From the NCBI GenBank assembly GCA_019057865.1, contig JAHLWP010000004.1:62001-126000 (forward strand): DNA of 64,000 nucleotides, written 5' to 3'. Each line of letters opens with the position of its first letter. The stretch's first letter is position 1. Below, in pieces: positions 34,583 through 43,745 of this stretch. Under the pieces are notes generated by a model. The model was given only the letters and a program-made list of their open reading frames with translations, made no database searches and was not told where the DNA came from. A program made the position numbers and the translations under genes. Source of the DNA: Promethearchaeota archaeon (lineage in GTDB: Archaea; Asgardarchaeota; Lokiarchaeia; Sigyniarchaeales; SOKP01).

Positions 34583-36055
34583 ATGACAGATAAATATAGA
34601 AAAAAGGTCCATTATAAAGATCTTATTGCAACGTTTGATGATGTTTTAATATTACCAGGCTTTACTAATTTTAATCCTGATGAGGTAGATGTATCTTCGA
34701 GTATAGGAAAATATTATTTTCATCTCCCTATTATGTCAGCTGCGATGGATACAGTAACAGAAGAGGAAATGGCAATAAAGATGGCTTTGAATGGTGGATT
34801 GGGTGTATTACATCGAAATTGTTCTTATGAAAGGCAATTAGAGATGTGTCGCATAGTAAAAAGAGCACGCTCTTTTGTTATTGATGATGTTGCTACTATT
34901 AGTCCTAATGCACCATTAACAAAAGCAAAATTTATGATGGATAACTATAATATAAGTGGCATTGTTGTAGTCAATGATAAAGAAGATAAGAAAGTTTGTG
35001 GTATTTTCACTAAGAGAGACATTCCCTTCTTAGAAAAAGATATGAAAAATGGTGTTATAAAAGATTATATGACGAAAGATGTTATTTCAATTAAGCCTGG
35101 AGCCTCAAGAGAAGAAGCATTAAAGATTTTATATGAATCGAGAAAAGAAAAACTACCTATTATTGATGATAAAGGTTATTTAAAAGGCTTAATTACAAAA
35201 AAAGATTTAGCTCCTGAATTTCCATTAGCATCAAAAGATGAAGAGGGTCATTTATTATGTGCTTTAGCATTATCTCCCAAATTTCCAGAATCTAGTCACG
35301 CACAGAACTTATTAAAAGAAATTGAAAAATATGTTGATATGTTCTTCATTGATGTTGCTGATTTTTATAAGAAAACTGATATAGAAGATACTGTAAAATT
35401 AATGAGATTTTTAGAATCTGATTTTATACTAGGAAATATAGGAACTTATCAAGCTGCTGAACATATAATAACAAAATGTGATTTTGTTGAAGATCAATTT
35501 ATTGGCTTGAAAGTTGGTATGGGTTCAGGTTCAATTTGTACAACTTCAATACAAACGGGTGTAGGAGCGCCTACGCTTTTTGCTACAGCACAAGCTGCTG
35601 ACGCTATACACGATTATAATCCCAAATTATCCTTAATCGCTGATGGTGGATTTAAAAATCCTGGGGATATTCCTAAAGCAATAGCTGCTGGAGCAGATTT
35701 AGTTATGTCAGGACATTTCTTTGCTGGTTGTACTGAAAGTCCAGGATTATTAGATACAATACAAGGCCGTAAAGTCAAAGTTTATAGGGGGATGGGTAGC
35801 ACAGAAGCACGAACTTCTGGATATGTTTCAGATAGATATGGAAAAGGATCAAAAATGTTAACCGAAGGAGTTAGTGATTATGTCCCATATACTGGTGATT
35901 TATTGGGTGTTTTATCAACATTAAAAGAAGGATTAATTAATGGTATGATATATGCAGGTGCTGGAAGTATAAAAAAGATGAGAAATGCTGAACTTGGAAT
36001 TGTTACTCCTATAGGTCAAAGAGAACAAAAACCACACGATCTTCTTGGATATTAG
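34583..36055 (+). CDS. guaB: IMP dehydrogenase with CBS pair
   Basis: A protein of about 490 residues that oxidises IMP to XMP with NAD+, the committing step to GMP. The TIM barrel begins with TFDDVLILPGFTNFNPDEVD and PIMSAAMDTVTEEEMAI; a CBS pair is inserted in the usual place (residues about 100-215). The catalytic loop is GMGSGSICTT with the nucleophilic Cys, the nucleotide phosphate loop IADGGFKNPGD follows, and the mobile flap carries SDRYGKGSK with the Arg-Tyr pair that separates IMP dehydrogenases from GMP reductases. It lies upstream of purH on the same strand, separated by about 140 bases. Confidence 0.9.
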   Translation: MTDKYRKKVHYKDLIATFDDVLILPGFTNFNPDEVDVSSSIGKYYFHLPIMSAAMDTVTEEEMAIKMALNGGLGVLHRNCSYERQLEMCRIVKRARSFVIDDVATISPNAPLTKAKFMMDNYNISGIVVVNDKEDKKVCGIFTKRDIPFLEKDMKNGVIKDYMTKDVISIKPGASREEALKILYESRKEKLPIIDDKGYLKGLITKKDLAPEFPLASKDEEGHLLCALALSPKFPESSHAQNLLKEIEKYVDMFFIDVADFYKKTDIEDTVKLMRFLESDFILGNIGTYQAAEHIITKCDFVEDQFIGLKVGMGSGSICTTSIQTGVGAPTLFATAQAADAIHDYNPKLSLIADGGFKNPGDIPKAIAAGADLVMSGHFFAGCTESPGLLDTIQGRKVKVYRGMGSTEARTSGYVSDRYGKGSKMLTEGVSDYVPYTGDLLGVLSTLKEGLINGMIYAGAGSIKKMRNAELGIVTPIGQREQKPHDLLGY

Positions 36056-36197
36056 GTTATAAATTAAGTTGCTTTATTTGTATAGTAAAATAATTACTTA
36101 TTAAAGATCTATTAAATAATTTTTTAACAACAATAAACTTTTTTTTATCATTGAAATTGCTATTATTTGTAATAAGCAATGAATAAAATGATTTTTT

Positions 36198-37802
36198 ATG
36201 AAAAAAATAGAGAGAGCAATTATAAGTGTTTTTGACAAAAGTGGGATAATTGATTTTGCAAAAGTTTTAGTAAATGAATTTGGGGTTGAGATATTATCAA
36301 CGGGGGGAACTGGAAAGTTATTAGAAGAAAACCAAATTAAATTTAGCAAAATTTCAGAATATACTGAATCACCAGAAATTTTTGATGGAAGACTAAAAAC
36401 ATTACACCCTAAAATCGAGGGTGGAATTCTTTATCGTAGGAAATTAGAGAAGGATCTTTATGATGCCGTTAGATACAATATTAAGCCAATAGATATGGTA
36501 GTTTGCAATTTATACCAATTTAAAGAAGCCATAGAAAAGCCTGGGATTAAACTTGAAGATGCATTAGAGATGATAGATATAGGGGGTCCAACGATGATTA
36601 GAGCGGCTGCTAAAAATTTTCCTGATGTTATAGTAGTTCCAAGTCCTGATTATTATACTAAAATTATTGAAGAATTAAGAGAATATAAAGGTGTTATTAC
36701 AGAACATACTCGTTTAATATTGGCTCAAGATGTTTTTACAATTATGGCAGATTATAATGCTGTTATTGCAAATTATTTGCAAAAATATTATAACCCAGAA
36801 TCTTTATTTCCTAATACAATGATTAAAGTTTATGATAAAATCCAAGAGTGTAGATATGGAGAAAATTGGGATCAAAAAGCAGCTTATTACAAAGATGCTT
36901 CTTCAAAATCTGGTTTACATAACTTAATCCAATTAAGTGGAAAAGAAATTTCATTTAATAATTATCTTGATATTGATGCTTGTATACAAATGCTTCTTGA
37001 TTTCAACACAGAAAATTATATTACTACAATATTAAAACATACATCTCCAAATGGTGTGGCAATAGATAAAAAAAGTCAACTTAAATCCGTTCAGATGGCA
37101 TTTAGATGTGATCCATTATCTGCATTTGGAGGAATTTGGGGAATGAATCAAGAACTTACAGAAAAGGTTGCAGATTTTATTGTAAATAAAGAAAAAATAT
37201 TTATTGAAGTTATAATGGCTCCTTCATTCGAATCAGAGGCTCTAGAAATTTTAAAAGCGAAGGAAAAAATGGTAATATTAGAATTTGGAGATATCCTTAA
37301 TATGAGAGATGAAATATATAAAAATTTAGAAATTCGAGGAGTTTTAGGTGGTGTTTTGATCCAAGAATATGATAGCAAAGAGGTTATTAAAGAATGGAAA
37401 GTAGTTAGCAAAAAACAAGTAAGCGAAAATGAAAGAGAAGCGTTAATCTTTGCATATAAAGTTTCAAAATGGGCTAAATCAAATTCAGCATGTTTCGCTC
37501 AAACTTACACCAACGGAATTTATACAATAGGAATTGGTGCTGGACAGCAAAGTAGAGTTCATGTAGTGAAGCTAGCTATTCAAAAAGCGGTGGAGTTCGG
37601 ACATAAAGCAGCTCTAAAGAATTCTGTTATGGGTACAGATTCCTTTTTTCCATTTCCTGATGGCTTAGAAGTTGCTGTTGATGCTGGAGCAAAAGCAATT
37701 ATTAATCCAGGTGGATCAATTAGAGATGAAGCAGTAATTAAACGGGCAAATGAATTAGGTTGTGCTTTAGTATTTTGTGGTAAAAGAGTATTTCGACATT
37801 AA
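36198..37802 (+). CDS. purH: Bifunctional AICAR transformylase / IMP cyclohydrolase
   Basis: A 534-residue enzyme for the last two steps of de novo IMP synthesis. The N-terminal MGS-like domain (about 1-140) has SVFDKSG, STGGTGKLL, EIFDGRLKTLHPKI and DMVVCNLYQF. The C-terminal formyltransferase domain has the catalytic Lys-His in LKHTSPNGVAI, DPLSAFGGIWG and, near the end, DSFFPFPDGLEVAVDAGA and NPGGSIRDE. Length matches full PurH, whereas many archaea lack this form and use PurP/PurO. It follows the IMP dehydrogenase gene, so the two consecutive steps around IMP are linked. Confidence 0.95.
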   Translation: MKKIERAIISVFDKSGIIDFAKVLVNEFGVEILSTGGTGKLLEENQIKFSKISEYTESPEIFDGRLKTLHPKIEGGILYRRKLEKDLYDAVRYNIKPIDMVVCNLYQFKEAIEKPGIKLEDALEMIDIGGPTMIRAAAKNFPDVIVVPSPDYYTKIIEELREYKGVITEHTRLILAQDVFTIMADYNAVIANYLQKYYNPESLFPNTMIKVYDKIQECRYGENWDQKAAYYKDASSKSGLHNLIQLSGKEISFNNYLDIDACIQMLLDFNTENYITTILKHTSPNGVAIDKKSQLKSVQMAFRCDPLSAFGGIWGMNQELTEKVADFIVNKEKIFIEVIMAPSFESEALEILKAKEKMVILEFGDILNMRDEIYKNLEIRGVLGGVLIQEYDSKEVIKEWKVVSKKQVSENEREALIFAYKVSKWAKSNSACFAQTYTNGIYTIGIGAGQQSRVHVVKLAIQKAVEFGHKAALKNSVMGTDSFFPFPDGLEVAVDAGAKAIINPGGSIRDEAVIKRANELGCALVFCGKRVFRH

Positions 37803-37991
37803 TTTTTATATAAAAAAATGGAATTTAAATTATTATTAATATGTTTAAAATTTAAGGTTTTGATAGGTTATTTCTTTTAAGCAAATTCATCTTACAAGAA
37901 AAAAAAATTTATAAAGTTCTAAATATAATTTTATAATACTCAAAAAATCATTTAATCTTTTAAATATTAATATTTTAAATGAGGAGAGTAT

Positions 37992-38042
37992 TTGTAGAAT
38001 ATAGTATATAGTTGTAGTATATAGTATTTGTAGTATATATAT
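37992..38042. repeat. Imperfect tandem repeat TTGTAG(T/A)ATATAGTAT
   Basis: Three consecutive, slightly varied units starting with TTGTAG and rich in TATA-like steps. It may be slippage-derived or overlap a promoter. Confidence 0.55.
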
Positions 38043-38050
38043 TTAAAGTT

Positions 38051-38082
38051 AAATCGTAAATAATTTAAATCGTAAATAATTT
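38051..38082. repeat. Two adjacent 16-base direct repeats, possible operator
   Basis: AAATCGTAAATAATTT occurs twice without a gap, 27 bases before the start of the small winged-helix-like gene. The core TCGTAAATAATTT recurs exactly upstream of the ZIP transporter at about 59759. Confidence 0.6.
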
Positions 38083-38108
38083 CTTTAGTAGAGGGATCCT
38101 TTTAAAAC

Positions 38109-38396
38109 ATGGATTTTTTCTTAAAAAACTTGAAGGAAACAATTGATGCTATAAATAAATTAATAGAAAATAACGTAAATATTGTAAACACTAAAAAAAT
38201 AAGAAGATGTTATAACATTAAATCTTCAAATCGTTCAAAGATTAATTTTATTTGGAGATCATTGAATTACCTTGAAAAACAAGGAATTTTAGCAATTAAT
38301 GGTGCCACAAACCCAAAAACTTATAAAATCACTGCAAATGAAAAAATTAATGTTGAAAAGTTCCTTTCCCAGATTGATAAGAATGAAAAAATATAA
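38109..38396 (+). CDS. Small winged-helix-like protein
   Basis: A 95-residue basic protein. After an N-terminal helix (FLKNLKETIDAINKLI) there is a helix-turn-helix-like region with KKIRRCYNIKSSNRSKINFIW, then YLEKQGILAINGATNPKTYKIT, which reads as a recognition helix plus beta wing of a winged helix. The C-terminus is charged. A DNA-binding regulator is likely; its own promoter region carries direct repeats that it might bind. Neighbours give no other hint. It converges on the large HEAT/winged-helix gene. Confidence 0.5.
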   Translation: MDFFLKNLKETIDAINKLIENNVNIVNTKKIRRCYNIKSSNRSKINFIWRSLNYLEKQGILAINGATNPKTYKITANEKINVEKFLSQIDKNEKI

Positions 38397-38420
38397 AGTT
38401 CCTTCGAATTTTAAAACTCT

Positions 38421-41159
38421 TTAGATTAATTTCAAATTTTCGAGCAAATCATAATACTTTTTCTTGGATTCTTTATCTTCTGGGTTTTTTATAAGTCTTT
38501 TTTGATAAAAGATTATATTTGGATATTTAATTTCTAAGTCATTGAACAATTTAATCCAGCCATAAAAGACTTTCATATGTTCGTAAACTTCAATATCTTC
38601 TTCGAAAGATTTAATTTCTTTTTTTTCTTTAACATCTTTTGGTAAACTCTTATATTTTTTAATGCTGAATCCTTGATCTCGTAGTAATTTTATATTCACC
38701 CTGCGGATAAACGATTCTAACCCATCTCTCCAAAAAATATATTTTTCATTGAGTCGATCAATAGATTCTTCTACTGCTTTAATCTCCTTTGGATAGATCG
38801 TTTCATCCTTTTTAATTAGAATCTTCTTTATTTTTAGAAATTCTAAATCGAATTTTTGAATATATGAATCCACCATCTTTGAAAATTCCTGCAAATTTGT
38901 GTTGTAGTCATTAGCAAATAATACTTCATCACTTGAAAATGTTAACGAATTTTCATCAAAATGTCCCCTCAATTTGCGTCTTTTAACTAAATCATCAAAG
39001 ATAATCCTTAAAAATTTGATCTCTTCTTCAGATAATTTCTTACCATAAAAAAGATCGTGAAAAGAGAAAAGAAAATTATTTTCTAGCATTAAATTCCGAA
39101 TACCCCTTTCTGTGTAAAAAAGTATCTCATCTTCATTATTATAAAAAATTCCTTTTAATTTTCCATCTTTAAGTAAATCTTTAATTAATTCATCTATTAA
39201 ATTTGATGTTATTTCAAAAGTTCCTAAAGAAAGATGATCAACGGATCTCGATTTATCGATTAAAGTATATTTGATATCATTTTTAGCAGCCTTAATTTTT
39301 AATGGACTAAAAATTATAGTATCTCCTTTCTTTAAATAAGTTAACCCTAAATCATTTAAAAATTCGATAAATTTATCATCTTCCATTCCTGTCTTGTCAA
39401 GATATTCACTTATTTTTATTTGTTTTTTATATTTGATCTCTTCTCCAATTAAACGAAGATTTTCGTCAATCTTTGTTAATATATGATTTTCTTCTATGTT
39501 CAATTCATTTGCCAATTCAATAATTTGCTCTTTTTTTTCTTCATCTTCAGGGACTAAACTAATTTCGTCAATCCGCTCTTTTAAATACTTTGAATAATAA
39601 AAAATCTCTTTACTTTTATCCCAAATCCCACTTCTCAAATCAACATTATAATCTAAGATATCCATTAGTAATGTTTTTTTAATCAAAAATTTGTCTGATA
39701 CCTTATTTATATTAAAAAATCCAACTAACTTTGAATTTTCAATTTCCGTTTTTATTTTTAACAAGCCTAAGTTAGTTAACCACTGGGTTCCTTTATGAAA
39801 GATAGATAAGTATTCTTTTGGTAAATTTTGAATTAATTTGATAAATTCTCTATCTAATAATCTCTCTCGATATGATTTTAAATCAATAACAATATTTTTA
39901 GCCGCTTCTGAATTAATTTGTTCTTTTATTTTTTTTAATGAGTAATAGGCATTTTTACTTTTTCCTAGTAACAGTTGCTTTTTTAAGGATTTAGCTATGG
40001 CTTGAATAAGATCGTGCAAAAATTTAGGTGGAAGATAATTATAATTTTTTAAATTTACCATTCCATTTATTCGAAAATTGTTTATTAATTGCGATTTCAA
40101 ATAATTATAAGGATAAAAATTCCCTAGATTTGAATAAAACCCATTTATTACTTTCAAGTTAAGCAGTGTTTTTATGAAAATTTTTAATTCTGAATCACTT
40201 TCAATTATTTGAGAAAAATTGTTAAATATCTTTTCATGAGATATTTTTTTATCTTCTTTGAAAAAATTAAGAAGTTTTTGCTTTTCAATCTCATAAATAT
40301 AAATTACATCATCCTTTGATTTGACATAGAAATAAAATTTTTCATCTTTAAGTGAAGATTTTTTAAAAATATTCATATAATCTCTTAAAGTTATTTCATT
40401 GTCCTTAGATATTGCTGTAAAGTTAATCTTTTTCATTAGAAATTGATTATCTAATAATTTAATTAACTCACTAAGTTTTTGATTTTCTAAATCGTATTCT
40501 TCCAGAAATGGATAGAATTTTTTAATAAGATTTGGCAACTCAACAAAGATTTCAGAGTTTTTTTCATGAAAATGTGATTTTATCAATGATTTTGAAGCTT
40601 TTCTAAACTTATAGAGCTGATCAAAATTTAATTCAATGCAATAACTAAGTAATTGCAATAAAGAGATAATATTATCATTGCTTTTTTCAACCATAAGGCT
40701 CTCTATAAATAAGTCTTTATTTGAAATGACTATTTCTTTGTCTTTTTTAACCAATTGTAATAAAAAATAATGAATATTATCTCTAACATCCTTAGATTCA
40801 TCCAATAAAAATTGAATAAATTCAAGAGAGTATTTATTATAGTATTTACTCTTAGCCATAATAGCAAATCCAATTAAAATAATTGAATTTATTTTGAGTT
40901 TACTATTATCAGAGTGGAGAAAACTTCCAACTTGTTCAATTAAACTTTCAGAAATTAATTCAAAGTTTTTCTCTGCTAAAATACTTAAGATATAAGTTAT
41001 AGGTATAGCGAGCGACTCTTGATTGATTAATAAGTCTTCTAATTCATTAATTATTTTTGATACTTTTGTAATCTTATTCTTCTCTAGATATTTATTTAGT
41101 CTATCAACAATGAAAATGAGATTATTGTTTTCAAATTCTTCCAGATTGAACATATACAA
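38421..41159 (-). CDS. Large HEAT-repeat and multi-winged-helix protein
   Basis: A 912-residue, strongly helical cytosolic protein. Residues about 1-220 form HEAT/armadillo-like pairs similar to adaptin N-terminal repeats (for example DNSKLKINSIILIGFAIM). The middle and C-terminal parts contain several winged-helix-like units ending in short beta pairs: LKDGKLKGIFYNNEDEILFY and LVKRRKLRGHFDENSLTF have the same K-L-(K/R)-G-x-F...E..(L/I).F wing. The end is a coiled helical region. I know no exact family. Loosely, the repeated wing units recall UFL1- or PCI-type scaffold proteins and the N-terminus recalls adaptins; both are inferences by eye. It is followed on the same strand by no gene, and preceded by the HAD phosphatase 13 bases upstream. 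Confidence 0.6.
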   Translation of the reverse strand: MYMFNLEEFENNNLIFIVDRLNKYLEKNKITKVSKIINELEDLLINQESLAIPITYILSILAEKNFELISESLIEQVGSFLHSDNSKLKINSIILIGFAIMAKSKYYNKYSLEFIQFLLDESKDVRDNIHYFLLQLVKKDKEIVISNKDLFIESLMVEKSNDNIISLLQLLSYCIELNFDQLYKFRKASKSLIKSHFHEKNSEIFVELPNLIKKFYPFLEEYDLENQKLSELIKLLDNQFLMKKINFTAISKDNEITLRDYMNIFKKSSLKDEKFYFYVKSKDDVIYIYEIEKQKLLNFFKEDKKISHEKIFNNFSQIIESDSELKIFIKTLLNLKVINGFYSNLGNFYPYNYLKSQLINNFRINGMVNLKNYNYLPPKFLHDLIQAIAKSLKKQLLLGKSKNAYYSLKKIKEQINSEAAKNIVIDLKSYRERLLDREFIKLIQNLPKEYLSIFHKGTQWLTNLGLLKIKTEIENSKLVGFFNINKVSDKFLIKKTLLMDILDYNVDLRSGIWDKSKEIFYYSKYLKERIDEISLVPEDEEKKEQIIELANELNIEENHILTKIDENLRLIGEEIKYKKQIKISEYLDKTGMEDDKFIEFLNDLGLTYLKKGDTIIFSPLKIKAAKNDIKYTLIDKSRSVDHLSLGTFEITSNLIDELIKDLLKDGKLKGIFYNNEDEILFYTERGIRNLMLENNFLFSFHDLFYGKKLSEEEIKFLRIIFDDLVKRRKLRGHFDENSLTFSSDEVLFANDYNTNLQEFSKMVDSYIQKFDLEFLKIKKILIKKDETIYPKEIKAVEESIDRLNEKYIFWRDGLESFIRRVNIKLLRDQGFSIKKYKSLPKDVKEKKEIKSFEEDIEVYEHMKVFYGWIKLFNDLEIKYPNIIFYQKRLIKNPEDKESKKKYYDLLENLKLI

Positions 41160-41172
41160 AAATCTTAAATGT

Positions 41173-41901
41173 TTACTGAATTAAGTATTTTTTGAATGGT
41201 TGGATTTCTAAAAGATTCTTAATATCTTGAAGAATAATCATTGGATTGGATTTCTCTAAGTCATGTTTATTACCATGACCAGTTAGTAAAGCAATACTAT
41301 TTACTCCTGAATTTTTAGCACATTCAATATCAGGAGGTAAATCTCCAATATAAAATACATTTTCTTTATTTATTGAAGAAATTTTTACTTCTTTTTTAAT
41401 TTTCTTCAAAGCTGCAATTATTGGATATGCATTTGGTTTTCTATAAGGAGTATCATCTCGAGAAATGAAAACAGAAAAGAATTTATCTAAATTAAGTCTC
41501 CTTCTAAAATCATTTAACCTTTCTCCACTTGTATTTGATACAATTCCCAGAAGTAAACCTCCTTTTTTAAGTCTAATTAAAACTTTTTCTAAATTTTGTG
41601 TTAAAGTTTCATATTTCTCATATTTAGGATAGGATCGTCTAAACCTAATAAAAAATAAAATTCTTCTCCATCTACTAGGGATATAAGGCTTATATACTCT
41701 GTATGCCTTAAATAATGCTTTAATTCTATTTTTTGAATCGGCTTCTTCAAAAAGACGAGCTAAATCAATAAGCCTTAAATTTTTTGTATTTTGCCATTTA
41801 TAAAATTTTTTTCTTAAATACTTTAAAGCGGTATATTCGAGAGCTTTTTGAGTTATGATTACGCCATCAAAATCAAACAGAAGAATTGGAGGGTGAGACA
41901 T
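41173..41901 (-). CDS. HAD-superfamily phosphatase (phosphoglycolate phosphatase-like)
   Basis: A protein of about 242 residues. HAD motif I is LLFDFDGVII with both Asp residues, motif II is GIVSNTSGERL, the motif III Lys lies in YRKPNAYPI, and motif IV is FYIGDLPPDIECAKNSG. The cap region is helical and very basic. It should be a cytosolic Mg2+-dependent phosphatase on a small metabolite. I start it at the Met of MSHPPILLF; a GTG ten codons upstream gives a longer tail. It precedes the large HEAT protein gene by a dozen bases, so they may be co-transcribed. Confidence 0.8.
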   Translation of the reverse strand: MSHPPILLFDFDGVIITQKALEYTALKYLRKKFYKWQNTKNLRLIDLARLFEEADSKNRIKALFKAYRVYKPYIPSRWRRILFFIRFRRSYPKYEKYETLTQNLEKVLIRLKKGGLLLGIVSNTSGERLNDFRRRLNLDKFFSVFISRDDTPYRKPNAYPIIAALKKIKKEVKISSINKENVFYIGDLPPDIECAKNSGVNSIALLTGHGNKHDLEKSNPMIILQDIKNLLEIQPFKKYLIQ

Positions 41902-42080
41902 AATGTGTATTTTAAAAGTGAGATTTAACACTTAAATTTAATCATTATTATCATATAATAATAAAATTCATTTCTATTTGATAAGAAGAATCATAAAAAA
42001 AATAAGAAAAATATAAAAGAAATAAAAAAATAAATTTAATTTAATTATTGCGACACCCAGAGATTTCTTGGTATGATAAA

Positions 42081-42749
42081 TCACGAATCTACTTCGTCGG
42101 GTTCAACACTAACATGAGATAACAGCCAATCGATGTGTTCTTCTTTTTTGTTGATATTAAGAACTGTTGGTAAATGAATAACCTCATCTGCTCTTCCTGG
42201 TAATAAAGTTAATGAACCTGCTCTCAGTAAAAAGTATTCAAAAACATCAGGAATTTCTTTTTTTAGACGTAGGCTTTTTACGGGATATCTTTCAGCAGAG
42301 CTAAAAATACCAGATTTGTGGTATATTTCATTCCGTTCTAATTTCCAATAATCGAATCTAGAGCTAAGAATAACGAATCCTAAAATAATTGCAAGGATTA
42401 TTGTGGTAGTAAGATAGAATCCTTCAGTTAATCCTAGATTGAAGTCTCCAAAACTTATATCTACAGCAATATTCGGTAAGACAAAAAATGCCAATACTAA
42501 AAGTACAATAACTATTGCCAGAACCATAACAAAGAATTTAGTCGAAGAAAAGTCAAAAGCGGTTATGAACAGATTTGTGAAAAATACAATCATCCATACT
42601 GTCCCTAACCAACCAATAGGTTTGTCACCAAAGAGCTGAATTAACCACCAAAAAAAAGAAACTAGAAGTAATGGCCAAAAGAATATGATTTTAGGATAAG
42701 ATCTTAGATAGATCTCACTTGGGTGTTTAGGTTTTTTTTTTTCAGACAT
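42081..42749 (-). CDS. Membrane protein with C-terminal PH-like domain, paralogue A
   Basis: A 222-residue protein with two pairs of membrane spans (about residues 20-60 and 70-125). The C-terminal cytoplasmic region begins SRFDYWKLERNEIYHKSGIFS and runs through YPVKSLRLKKEIPDVFEY and LLRAGSLTLLPG, a beta-rich pattern like bacterial PH-type or DUF304-like domains. It ends in an acidic tail. It is a close relative of the next gene upstream (42967-43650), aligned along the full length, so the pair arose by tandem duplication. No function is known. Confidence 0.6.
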   Translation of the reverse strand: MSEKKKPKHPSEIYLRSYPKIIFFWPLLLVSFFWWLIQLFGDKPIGWLGTVWMIVFFTNLFITAFDFSSTKFFVMVLAIVIVLLVLAFFVLPNIAVDISFGDFNLGLTEGFYLTTTIILAIILGFVILSSRFDYWKLERNEIYHKSGIFSSAERYPVKSLRLKKEIPDVFEYFLLRAGSLTLLPGRADEVIHLPTVLNINKKEEHIDWLLSHVSVEPDEVDS

Positions 42750-42966
42750 AAATTTTCACTATTTTTTTAAAAGTTTTTAATTTAAATAATAGGATTATTA
42801 AAATAAAAGATAGATGTGTTATTTAAATATTTTTATCATTTTGATTGACTTAAAAATAGTATTGATATCTTAATTACTAAGCTATTTAATCTATAAGTAT
42901 AAAAAAAAGCATGGATAGTACATATAGTTTGACTTATAAATAGCTGGATTAGTTATTATAGAAGTC

Positions 42967-43650
42967 TTAATCAACAGCAACTTGGAGATGACTCAAAAGA
43001 TCATCAATTTGCTCAATTTTTTTCTTTACGTTTAGGACTGTATTAAGAATAACGATTTTATTCTTCCATATCATACTAATAGTACCTGCTTTTAACATCA
43101 TATATTCAAATAAATCCGGAATTTCTTTCTTGATCCTTAAACCTCTAACTGGAAATCGCTCAGTTGTCACAGAAAAAATGCCTTTCTTATGATAAACTTC
43201 GTTTCTCTCAATTTTGTAATAATCAAATCTAGTTGTAATAAAAATCAGTCCTAAAATCAATCCTAAAATTATGGTCATTATCATATAGAACTCTGCCGGA
43301 AGTCCAAGATTAAAATCCTCCCCAAGAACTCCTTCTTGTTCCAAAGTAGGAATTAAACTAAAAAAAATAACTAACAAAACAACAATAATAGTAATGAGAA
43401 TTAAAACTAAGACTCTATATGATGGAAAATCTAATACAGTTACACTAAAATTTCCAAAAAATATAATTATCCAAATCCCACCAAGCCAAGCGTTTAACTC
43501 CTCCTCTAGAAACAGTTGAATTATCCAAAATAGTATCGATAATACAAACAAGGGTAAGAAAAATATTCCTTTTGAAAAATTTCTTAAAATTATTACGTCC
43601 TTTCCCATTGAACTATTATTCTTTTTGTTAATTTCTTCCATATTAATCAT
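42967..43650 (-). CDS. Membrane protein with C-terminal PH-like domain, paralogue B
   Basis: A 227-residue protein with the same layout as its neighbour: four membrane spans, then TRFDYYKIERNEVYHKKGIFS, FPVRGLRIKKEIPDLFEY and a beta-rich end. The extracytoplasmic loop differs in sequence and length. About 220 AT-rich bases separate it from paralogue A, enough for its own promoter. Start may be Met1 or Met4 (MEEINKK). Confidence 0.6.
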   Translation of the reverse strand: MINMEEINKKNNSSMGKDVIILRNFSKGIFFLPLFVLSILFWIIQLFLEEELNAWLGGIWIIIFFGNFSVTVLDFPSYRVLVLILITIIVVLLVIFFSLIPTLEQEGVLGEDFNLGLPAEFYMIMTIILGLILGLIFITTRFDYYKIERNEVYHKKGIFSVTTERFPVRGLRIKKEIPDLFEYMMLKAGTISMIWKNKIVILNTVLNVKKKIEQIDDLLSHLQVAVD

Positions 43651-43745
43651 ATTCTAATTAAAATTTTCATATAATGGGGCTTTTATTAATTTTCTATATA
43701 ACACTTAAATTAAAAAAAATTTCTATTCCCTAATTATAAATATTT

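Larger units (their letters stand above)
37803..38108. other. AT-rich intergenic region with two repeat blocks
   Basis: About 300 bases without a gene between purH and the small HTH-like gene. It contains an imperfect tandem repeat based on TTGTAGTATATAGTAT (37992-38042) and two adjacent perfect 16-base repeats (38051-38082), both directly upstream of the small gene. Confidence 0.6.
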
